A DNA stretch of 64,000 nucleotides from Eumeta japonica (Eukaryota; Arthropoda; Insecta; Lepidoptera; Psychidae), in the NCBI GenBank assembly GCA_005406025.1, contig BGZK01000105.1, positions 248,001 through 312,000 of the forward strand, written 5' to 3'. Shown here one piece after another: positions 24,063 to 35,600 of the stretch. The position numbers and the translations under genes were made by a program. Position 1 is the stretch's first letter. Every line of letters starts with the position of its first letter. The notes under the pieces were generated by a model, which was not told where the DNA came from, did no database searches, and saw only the letters and a program-made list of their open reading frames with translations.

Positions 24063-25115
24063 AACTGTATTCGAGCTATCAATGATCAGCAGATTAAAAC
24101 GTCAACCGTCACAGACTATTCGGTTCTCAACATTATTCAGAATAGACATTAAATAAAATTTAAGTACAAACAGCAAAACCATCTTTATGGTTTTTATTGT
24201 ATATACTTTATGATTGCATTTATTTTATAGCCTCTGCCACAAAATAAGTGCAACCATAAATCATATGTATAATCATAAATATACAAATGCATTCAACGTA
24301 TGTAGTTGATGGACATATTTCTATTTATTTTTGAAGCAAATTTTAAATTAAATAACAGAATGACAATATTCATCAATACGAACTGTTTTAGAGATCATTC
24401 ATGTTTAACATTATATGAATAATTATTGTATATTACAATGGCGAAAAATAAGACAGTAAATTTTCAAAAGTGGCAACGTTTCGTAGATTATTTTTCAACT
24501 TCTTCAGACAAACCGTAAATCAAGAACATTAATAGTACAGACAATTGTAAAATAGAAATAAATTAGTGGCAATAGTTACTTTTGCGTTTAGCATTCTTGT
24601 GAAAAACCTGATCTCTGATCTCCATATAATACATACAACTGATTTTTACATACTTCATCGATATTCCTGAATAATCTCATGGATATTATTCAGAAATATT
24701 TGTTCTTGGGTATTTGAAATTTGGTTTTTATTTAATATGCAATAAAGTTTTCCGGAATCCGATAATATTAGAATAGTCTTCTGCAATATACGATAAGTTT
24801 TTATGTATTTAGTAAAGTTTTAATTTTTTTCTTATGCATAACTACATGGTAATATATATATTTATACTTTTTATAAAATCCGTTTATACTCGCATTGGTT
24901 TAATTACCCGTAGAATTAAAAGCCATCTTCAAAGAACTTTATAATTATTTAGTCTTTGCACAAAGATGAAATTGACAGTCAATCATAGAACGCTGGGGAA
25001 TTTTTGTAGTGTCAATCGGTGTACTTGAATGCCAATATTACTTTGAAGCGTCAGAGAGAAACTGCGACGTACAGAATAAATAGAAATCAATACTTTCGTG
25101 TTATCGCTGATCAAA
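24063..25115. other. Divergent GPx B / ISCU intergenic region
   Basis: About 1.05 kb between two start codons that point away from each other, so it must hold both promoters and 5' UTRs. No TATA box or other element can be assigned with confidence. Confidence 0.5.
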
Positions 25116-26369
25116 ATGTCGATTATTCAAAAAATACCGTGTTTTCGCAAATGTTTCAGTTTAAATAATATCAGCATTATTCAATCTACTTCTTACCATG
25201 CCAATGTAAGTTTTTTGTACTTATATCAAGGCATAAAAGATTATTCTGTTCAATATTTGATGTATGTTTTTTTCAGGTAATTGATCATTACGAAAATCCT
25301 CGAAATGTAGGATCTTTGGACAAAAGAGACAAAAACGTGGGCACTGGTTTAGTTGGTGCCCCGGCTTGTGGTGATGTAATGAAATTGCAAATAAAAGTGG
25401 ACGAGAATGGAAAAATAATTGATGCCAAGTTCAAGACGTTTGGTTGCGGTTCTGCTATTGCATCTAGTTCTCTTGCAACTGAATGGGTAAAAGGGAAGAC
25501 TGTTGATGAAGCTTTGAAATTGAAAAACACAGATATTGCAAAAGAATTATCTTTGCCACCAGTAAAGCTACATTGTTCTAGTAAGTAAATTTTGTTTTTT
25601 ATTGGAGTATCTTAAGTGCTCTAGAGTGTAATAGGTGTGTAATTCTTCAGAAAGGCTTTTATTATTTCAATGAAGTATATAACATTTTTTTCACACATAA
25701 GCATTGTACCTTTGAATATGGTATTAAACGGGTTTTGAAAAACCATCAGTACAATTTTTGACACAGGATGTTATATTGCACTGTAATTTTTTTTTAATAT
25801 AGCGAAGGCAATTCACATCTATTTGTGTAATTAGACATATGCCATAATCCTTGAACATTGATCAGTTTGACTTACCTGTTAATGAACTATTTGTGACATT
25901 ATTTTAATGTGTTGGAACAAAATTGAAAGACACCACCATTTTCATGCTATGGATGAGTACATGTGGCCATGACTACACTATTTCGTACATATTCATGTGT
26001 ATTGTTATCTAATTGTTTACAATATGGCCATTGGCTTACCTGAAGAATTATCATTTTAATTTTGCATTGTATATTTTTTAGTTATTTTAATCATCCTATA
26101 TTTCTAATTTAAAAATGTATCTGAAGTATTGTCTACATTATTTAAAATTGCTGTGTAGGTACTTTTTTAAATTTCATAATGAACAAGATCGGTTGTTATA
26201 AACATTTGTACATTGATAACTAAATTTTGACTAATAACAAGTCTCGGCCATTCACAAATACTTTATAAGCTCTTTTTAAATGAATATTTTATTTACAGTG
26301 CTTGCTGAAGATGCAATCAAAGCTGCACTCTCTGATTATAGAATCAAGCAACAAAATAAGAAAGAATAA
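25116..26369 (+). CDS. IscU: Iron-sulfur cluster scaffold protein ISCU, mitochondrial
   Basis: Three exons, 25116-25205, 25277-25580 and 26299-26369 (TAA), make 465 nt or 154 residues, normal for animal ISCU. Exon 1 is a basic, hydroxylated presequence (MSIIQKIPCFRKCFSLNN). The mature protein begins YHANVIDHYENPRNVG. All ligands are present: Cys61 with the adjacent Asp (GAPACGD), Cys87 (FGCGSA) and Cys130 (KLHCSM), plus LPPVK, the docking motif for the mitochondrial HSP70 chaperone. Met132, coded by the codon split across the last intron, is the eukaryotic residue linked to frataxin dependence in this family. The protein receives sulfur from NFS1 and assembles Fe-S clusters in the matrix. It is tail to tail with SON. 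Confidence 0.97.
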
Positions 26370-26594
26370 GGACAGTAATTATGAAGATAAGAATGGAATA
26401 GATCTGTGATGAAGAGAAACTTTGGATGGGCTTTTTTAGGATTACTTGAAATTAAAATCAATGCAAATTCTTTGCTTCCTAGGGCATTGTATTGAACTTA
26501 GATGATGCTAGTAGGAATAAACCTTATTTTACTTAGAAAACATTGATGTGTAGGCATTATATTTGTTGAAAACGTGTTTCAGTCTTAAGGGACT

Positions 26595-26600
26595 AATAAA
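26595..26600 (+). terminator. ISCU polyadenylation signal AATAAA
   Basis: AATAAA lies about 230 nt after the ISCU stop; an earlier AATAAA near 26516 is an alternative. Cleavage 10-30 nt downstream would run into the SON 3' UTR. Confidence 0.6.
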
Positions 26601-26622
26601 AGTACCAATTATCACAAATATT

Positions 26623-26628
26623 TTTATT
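26623..26628 (-). terminator. SON polyadenylation signal AATAAA
   Basis: TTTATT on the plus strand is AATAAA in SON orientation, 52 nt past its stop. The SON 3' UTR would therefore be very short and would overlap the end of ISCU. Confidence 0.6.
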
Positions 26629-26679
26629 TCTTCTTTTTAAATATATACATTTTCGTACAAAATAATATTATTAATATAA

Positions 26680-29600
26680 TCAAGGTAGAATCCCAAGTTT
26701 TTGTAATGCTAATTGTGCAGCATCAGCTTTTGCTTGTTTCTTATTAGCACTTGCTACAGCCGGCTGATATTCCACTCCTGCTACTTTTACCTGGATTATA
26801 AATAAAATATTACTAGAAATAAATGAACAAATAACAACATTTTCAATAACATAGCCAACAAAAAAAGTAAATGTATTAATAGATGAAAAGAAAGACATTT
26901 AATAGTTTTTTTTTCATGAAAAAAATCAAAAAAGAATTATGGATAAATGAATATTTATTATAATGATATTTATATTATTTTATTGCAGTACAAAAATATG
27001 TTCCTTTGTACATATCTTTATACCATTTAAATAGGTGAAATTAAAGTATCACTTTCACCAATACAACCACAACAAATCATCAAATAACCATTAATTGTGA
27101 GTTAAACAAAAGTTGAAAATGACAATTGCAAAATTAAATGAGATTTGACAGATAATTTATGGACGATCTGTCAAATCTTACAATATGTTTATAAAACAAT
27201 TTTACTTTTGGTACAACCAGCCATAATAATATTAACTGCCATTACATCAACATTTTTTGACAATATTTTAATTTTTTGAGCTTTAAACATTTATATATGG
27301 TTGATGAGAAAATAGTAACAAGTTTTTTTTAAATTTCATATTTGGCTATAAATATAATTAATCAGTTCAATACATTAGTGACAATTAATTAAAGCACTTC
27401 GTGGTTTATGAGAATATACCAAAGAAAATCTTTAGTAATTTTAATTTAACTACTTATGTATAATAATAATATTTATTATACCTGTATATACTTACTCTGA
27501 AAAGAAATGTCTTTTTGTGGTCTGGACCACACTCAAAACATAAGCTGTATTCGGGTGGGCCCAATTTCTGTTTGGAGCAGTATTCACCCAGGAGGGAGAC
27601 GGGGTGCTTTCCTCCGGCGACGAGCGCGCCGCCGCCGCCTGAGCGCCGCCCCTGCCCCCGGTGGGACCTCATCTGTCTCCAACAGAATCAAATATCTATA
27701 TTCATCTTGCTTTTCTTAATTTTACTTGAAATAGCACAATAACATGATTATGTAGTTTAGTTTTGAAGTTGGCATCATTTCCCAGATATCTATTGGACAG
27801 AATATTAAATTTCTAACCATATTATCTAAAATTTGCACGCCTTAATTCATCGAATTACATTAAATATTATTAGTATACTTTAATTTAAATAATTATCTTC
27901 AATTTACATTTTAAAGTTTAATCACAATAGCCAACATATGATTGGTAATATAGAAAGTATTGACACTAGTAAATTAAAACTCAAAGTTTTATGTAAACCG
28001 CATTAAGAAATGTGAGAATAAAAAATTTATTATCTTGATGGATAAATAAATTTATGATTGATATTAAAAAAGTTTAATAATGTAAATATTTATTTTCTTT
28101 TTGGAAACTTAATACTAATTAATAATAAAATATAATAATAATAAAAATATAAAATTATTGCATCAACATTTCAACAACCATCCAAAAGCTTACATTCTGG
28201 TATTTTGACTGCAGAAATACAAAAAAAATCTTATGAGCTTTAAAAAGAATTCTAACCTTTATTTAATGTCATTGAGAGATTTTTGAAATACTAAATACCT
28301 ATTTACTTATTTGAAATCCAAGTGCTCTATGTATTCATTATTGCTGGTAATAACTTAGCAATTTATTTGAGAAATGTTCAATCCTTTTTGTTTTGCTATT
28401 GTCATAAAATACAGTCTCATTTTTTGCAAAAAAAATGTCCATATACAATTTATGATTTCAAAAAAAAAATACTGTTAAATGTTAGCAATTTGAAAATATA
28501 CACATGTACATCCTTAACCTTTACTTATGAATATACATATTACAATCTCAAGTAAAAATTACACTATTTTGAGTTGACACTTTTAGATTTTTTAAACATA
28601 ATTCGTGAAAAAAATCAGAAATAGATAATTTCAAATTCAGATACATTTTTTTTTTAAGTTCATTTATTTATATGATTCTGGTGTAAAAGGAATAATATCC
28701 CACCTTCCTGTGGAAAGTATGAAGGGACCACTTTTTGTAGGTCACTCTTGTTTATTTTAATTACTCTCCTTTGTAGTTTAAATGCAAGTATACATCTTTT
28801 AATTTGTATGAAGCATGCAGTTTTAGTTGTACTGATTCTGGTCTAGTATTTTATATCGGTTACTATCAGAGCTTTGAAGCGACGACTGTACGAATGACTT
28901 CAAATTTAGAATTTATTACAGTAGTCGACATTGCAGACCCAGATATTTTGGGCTGATCCATTATAACTATCATTTCATACAATATATATCATAAAAAACA
29001 ATTTAAAAGAATGAAATAGTGTCATAGTTGATCAACGATGATACAAAAGGTATGTAACCATCAATCTATAATAAACCTCTTATGAATAAAAAAAAGTTAC
29101 ATAAAGGTTCAAACAGGCAATATTTGTCATGTTTTGGTTAAGAAGTCAATGCTAAGGTCGATTCAAGGTCAGGTGCATTACGAAACATTTCTACATTATG
29201 AAATCAAATTTGTATCCTATTTAGAAGGATTTATGTAACCAATGTTTGTACTAGGAACATGTACATCATAACTGTGTATAATTTCCATGTTAACTGAATA
29301 TAATGTTCTTATGGAAATAAAGATTATCAAAACTGAAATTTCATACTTTTAAGAGTAAACTTAATATTTACATTAAATAAGTTCATTATTCATTATTCAT
29401 GTAAAAAAATTTACTAAATATAAAAACAAAGTCCTTGGACTTTGATGTCACACTTTGTAACTCAACATGACTTGCGCTTGTATTATGGCATGTGAGTCAC
29501 TGATTCTGACGTAACCCACTACTAATCAGATAAGCTGATTTCAGAGTGTTCACATAAAATATGACTTGCAATCTTAATTGGATGATATTATCCTGACACG

Positions 29601-32600
29601 CATTTAATTTATCAAATATTAATATATATGTAATGTATTTAAAAGTGTAATTGTAAAAATTAGTTTTATAAAAATTATTTTGAAAAAGTAATTAAAACAT
29701 TCAAGACACAGTTTTAACTGCAATTGAAATATTGCTTTAGTCTTTTCAAATGCAAAAATGTCATATGTTATTATAATTGAAAGAATTATTGTCTAGTTTG
29801 GTAAAGTTTAGTAGAGAACTACTTTGACTTCAGTAGAAACTGAAGTCAAATAAGGAATCTTTGATATGCCATTGTGGCAAATGAAGGAGAGAAAAGGCGA
29901 TACTTTCAATAATGGAAAACAACTGGGGCCAATACTTCAAACATGACAAAGTCGAGAAAAGTGAAGAACTTAGTTTCTATAAATTCTTTTGATATGCTAT
30001 TGTGGTAAATGAAGGAGAGAAAAGGCGATACTTTCAATAATGGAAAACACCTGGGGCCAATACTTCAAACATGACAAAGTCGAGAAAAGTGAAGAACTTA
30101 GTTTCTATAAATTCTTTTGATATGCTATTGTGGTAAATGAAGAAGAGAAAAGGCGATACTTTCAATAATGGAAAACACCTGGGGCCAATACTTCAAACAT
30201 GACAAAGTCGAGAAAAGTGAAGAACTTAGTTTCTATAAATTCTTTTGATATGCTATTGTGGTAAATGAAGGAGAGAAAAGGCGATACTTTCAATAATGGA
30301 AAACACCTGGGGCCAATACTTCAAACATGACAAAGTCGAGAAAAGTGAAGAACTTAGTTTCTATAAATTCTTTTGATATGCCATTGTGGTAAATGAAGGA
30401 GAGAAAAGGCGATACTTTCAATAATGGAAAAGAACTGGGGCCAATACTTCAAACATGACAAAGTCGAGAAAAGTGAAGAACTTAGTCTATATAAATTCTA
30501 TCACTTACGAAAGCAAACCTAAAAGAATTTCAGAATGTGTTCAATTGATCTGCAGATTTGATTTAAAATTTTTGTAAAGAAATTCATGAGGAAAAGCTAG
30601 TACAGTTGTAGATTTATTATATTCGAACAATGATTTTGTATAATGTTTTTACCACACTTAATTTTCATTTTAGAACACTGTAAAAGGAAATGGTGTGCAA
30701 CAAATATGATATAATGTGATATGTCACACCTCTTTTTACATCCGTTATCAGTAAATGTATGAGGTCATATACGTTCTAGACATTAAGTGGTACTGAATAA
30801 TCTTGTTAGAAATAAAAGCAAAAAATCTGATATCAAATAATTTTGAAATCCTCACTGTTTAAACTTTGATTAAAAAAAACCTTGTGTGTCAATAAAAATA
30901 ATGTTGTGATAATATCTGTTGAAGGGTCTGAAACATGTGTCTGGTAAGGCTTCAGCATCGTGGACCAAATAGACATTTATTAAGCAAATTATACAAAAGT
31001 CTGAAGAGTGTAATTGAACATTATGCTTAGCACAAATAGATTACAAGAAAGCCCTTGATTCAATCAACAACTTTGTAGTTTTATATTTTGTTCAGAGATG
31101 CTACATTAACTATTGCTATATTGAAGTAGTGAAATAATTGTACAACAATGCCACTATGTTGATTCAAGTGGCATACAACTCGACTGGGTAGCATTCGGGA
31201 AATTAAGAAGCATCTTTAAGTCAAATATGCCTCAGTGCCCTTTATTGTTTGTTTTACAAGTAAAATTAACATATGAATAGATAGAGCTATGCTTGGGGTT
31301 TCTCTGCAAGATAGAATCCAAAAGAAGAAATGTACAGAACTAGACTAACCAATATAATTTACAGAATCAGTAAGTTAAAATGCCAATGGGCAGGTTACAT
31401 TGCTCATAGTGATAACCGCTAAAGGAAAACTATTTTCGAGTGGCGATCACAAATGACACCGCAGAATGAAAAGGCTTCCCAATAGATTGACTGACAACCT
31501 GGTAAAGATTGTGGGCCTGTGTTGATTACAGGTGGTTTATATAGTACGTAATAGAAATTTAGGGGCAGTCTTCTTGGTTCAGAAGTGGACATCAATAACT
31601 TATACAAGAAAATGAACGAACCTATAGAAGGTTTCAATGATAATTTGTTTTGATGTAACTTTCTCAGAAGAAAGGTGAATAAATAAATTAATCCGTGTAT
31701 AACAATAAATAAAAAGTATAAAAAATATAGAATATTTTATTAAATCTATTTTATAGATTCATACTAACCATTATATATAGTAAACAGTACATGTATAATA
31801 TTGCACTCACCTGTCTTCCTTCTTCTTTAGCTTGCAACCCTCTTGTATCTAATTTTACTTCAAGCAATAATGGCTGCAGTGTCCCTGTACCTTCTTTTCC
31901 CAGACCTTGGCCTGGAGTCCAGCCCATTTTTTGGAGCAAGTGCATTCCCATGCCGCCTTCGACCGGCGCAGCACGGACTAGTTGGTCCTATCGAGCCGGA
32001 TATATGCGAAGTATTAGAAAAGTTTATTTTGATTATGCATGTTTGAATTATTTTGACTCTTTATAAAATTAATAAACATGAAATTGACATGACTTCCCAT
32101 TTTACTTCTTAGAAAGATGATATGGCATGTGCCTGATGATCCTTGAAATTGATTGTTGTTCATTAAAAAAAGTGCCCTTTAAAGTGTAGATATATTTAGA
32201 AAAACTATAATTAAATTTATCAATTTACCCTGGTCGTCATGCATACATACCTATAACGAGCGTGGCCGAGCTAGGCCCGTGCTGCTCGATCGTTACCCAT
32301 CTTAACGTAGGGCGCACGTCCTCTTATAGTTTATTAGCTGCAACAAATATCCATGTATTCCCCATGTGAGTATTGTTTGCTTCAGTACACCGCAAATGAA
32401 CGACGTCAACTATATTATAGTTGAGATATATGAAATGCCGCCATTTTGAACTACATTTAAGCCAATACTAAAGTAATGAATATGCTATAAAAATTGTTTT
32501 TATACATATTTCTTAATAACACAAAAATAATGCAGCAAAGTTGTTACGGTATTTTGAAGCAAACATGAGCTCTTCGAGATGTTCACTAAAACACATATCA

Positions 32601-35600
32601 TACAATAAAAGCAAATAGGGGAACACAAGATATTTGTACGCGTCATACAAAAGTGATATTTACTACGCCACATGCGCGGCACAATAATTATCACTGCGTG
32701 CAAACGTAAATGTGTACAAAGTGAACTAATTCTAGTCCACTAACTACACAAATTTAGTTTTGTTGGTTGGTAGTTAGAGCAACATTTATATTTAAATGAA
32801 CATTAATATTGGTTATGGGTCCACAAAACGATTTTGTTTTCATTAGTACAGTGAAATAAGAATTTCTTAAGTAATGAGATCTTTAAAAAAACATTTTTTT
32901 ACAAAAAATAAATTATAGCAAAGTTTAACATACACAGTTTCTATTGAACTTTAAAAACAAAATGTTTCTTGTGCATATAATGCATCATAATTAACATATA
33001 AAGGCGTATACTAGCTATTCACTTATTGTATTTGAAGTAAAGGACTTGAGGTTATAGAAAATAAACTTTATTAAAAAATAAATGTTGCTGTAACATTGTC
33101 AGTGTTCAACTGAGGTCAGAAAAAATAATACAGGGTGAGTATTATAATTTCTGACCGCGCGGCTGTTGTTGCCTCAGCGACAGACAATCCAAACAGGGGC
33201 CGACGATGGAACCAGCTGAAAGAAAACTCATTTAAGGCACTCTGTGAATATCCAATAAAACCTTTGTCACTCATGCATCACTCACACAGGATGTGATTAT
33301 AATACATAGAACAATAGGTTTTACTTGATATTATGGTGTCACATAAAGTACAACCAAGTAACTTTATTCACTATCAATCATTATTACAACATCCTAATAT
33401 TATTTTGGTTCCAATTATAGAATTGATTGGGTTTTATAACTCCTTAGAAAAGAAATTAATTATTATTTCACGTTGCTTGCAAACAAAGCTTCAAGGTTGA
33501 ACTACAAAATCTGTATTTATGTTTTGTTTATATATCCTTTATTAATCAGTCATTTGAAAATATACTTTAAAATTATATGCAACGAGTACATCATTCTTAG
33601 TGTATATACATATATTTTCAAATGCACCTTGCAGCCAAAGAACGAGCATTTAGTGCAAAAATGATAAGATATCCAAGTGAATAATGCTGTTTCATCGATT
33701 TTCATTAGAAAATACCTTCTTGGCCCAGGCTTGCGCGCCGCTGGCTAGTTGTTTAGGCGTGAGTATCTGAGCGCCTGTGCTTCCCATGAACTGGCCCAAT
33801 GTTGGATCATGTGACTTCCAACCAAACTAAAAATAATGGGAATTATAAAAGTTATGAAAAAGTTATTAGGATCATTATATTTTCATACATAAAGCAGCAT
33901 TTATGTCTCCATTTCGATACAACCACTGAATATTCACATGTTACATTCTACAAAATGGATTTTGCTTTTCCAGAAAGTTATATCACTACTACTATAAAAC
34001 CAAGTCCTCCGCCACATTTGTTTCTTAGCGATAAACTTAAAAACTATTGAACGGATTTTTATACGGTTTTCACCAACAGATAGAGTGAATAATGAAGGTT
34101 TAGGTACATGGTTTGTTAAGGTTTGTTTGAAAAAAAAACCACTGGGGGCGAAGCCGCGGGTGGGCCGCTATTTATTACTATATGTCGAATATAAACAATT
34201 ATTTGAAGTAAAAATCAGTCACAGAGGTAACAGTTGCTCTCTAAGCCGTGTAAGCTATTTATAATGTTACTTGATTTTCCAGTTTGTGTATCAGTCATTT
34301 AAATTCAAAATAACAAATATAGCATTTTAGCTTTTTATTTAATTTGAGCAATAAATATAAAATCTCCATTATAAATTTTTTAATCATATTCAGCACTGCA
34401 TGAAAATTTTTCTTTAGATTTGCAAAAACGTTGACCGAGTATAGCCCATCGCTTTGCTCACCCATACCATTTTGTTTAGAATATATCGCACATGTTGACA
34501 GAATCGTAATAAACACATAATAGGGAGAAAATGTTTGAATACAAAGATGTGAAATAATTTAGAATTATTTCATTTTGCATAATGTCCAAATAGAAATTAA
34601 TAAAGAAATTCAAATTGGAATTATTTTCATAATAAGGACAAAAAGTGCAATGCAGTATATACATAATGTTCATCAACATATAAAACAGAAATGTATTCAA
34701 TGTGTATATTGGCACAAAGTAAGAATTAATATTTTTATGTGCTTTATTTCACACTAAATTAAATGTAATAATTACTTATACATGTATTTTAAATGTAATA
34801 AACATAAAAAATGTAATGTAATAAATTATTATGACTTTAAAAATACAAAAAAGGTTAACTGAGACTTCACAAATTTCTTAAATTATTATACACAGTATTG
34901 TAATGTGCTGCTATATACAATACTGTGTACTGTATATACACAGTATTGTATATAGCAGCACACAAAATTTTCTAGTTGAATAAATACCCCATGTGTTGTA
35001 GATTCTAGTTCCTCTTGTTCTCTCCGAATCGCCATCAACTTCTCTGTTACTATGGATCCAATATCCTGAAAAGTTATAGATAATTTATACAACAAATATT
35101 AAATTTACATTAAGTAAAAGAGGTAGTTATCAAATTAAACATAGCTAGCATCCTTGTCTAGCTTCTACCTACTTCTATCTACATGCTGTTGTTTATGCCT
35201 GTACTACAATGTGGATCAATTCATGTTGGAGCTCTCTAACATGACATAATTTGAATTAAATATTCTGTTTAGTTTAGTAGTAATAATTCATAGAAATATT
35301 TTTTAATTCAATATCCAGCTTTTTCAAATGGTTCAAAACTGTTTTGTGGTCAATCCTCAGCTCTACAACTACATCGTAAAATCTAATATGATGATCTTGT
35401 TCTACTTTTTCCAAAGTGGCTTCGACGTTATCTGTAACAGTTTGACCAAAGCAAGGTTGATCTTTGACATCAAAATTAACGGACTGAAAATGCTTGAACC
35501 AGTTTTGTGCTACTCTTGCCGACACTTAATTAGGTTTACGTCAGTAAAGGTCACAATTTTTTTTGCGGCTTGTATCGCATTTTTCTCTTTTTTTTTTGGA

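Noticed and set aside
27507..27742. Two plus-strand frames over the GC-rich SON exon
   Set aside because: They are antisense shadows of the exon encoding the start of the dsRNA-binding domain.
31791..32066. Plus-strand frames over the G-patch exon
   Set aside because: Antisense shadows; the minus strand has the conserved G-patch with correct splice borders.
34904..34962. MicroRNA precursor
   Set aside because: The stem is perfect and only 26 bp with a 7-nt loop, unlike animal pre-miRNAs, and no expression data are available.
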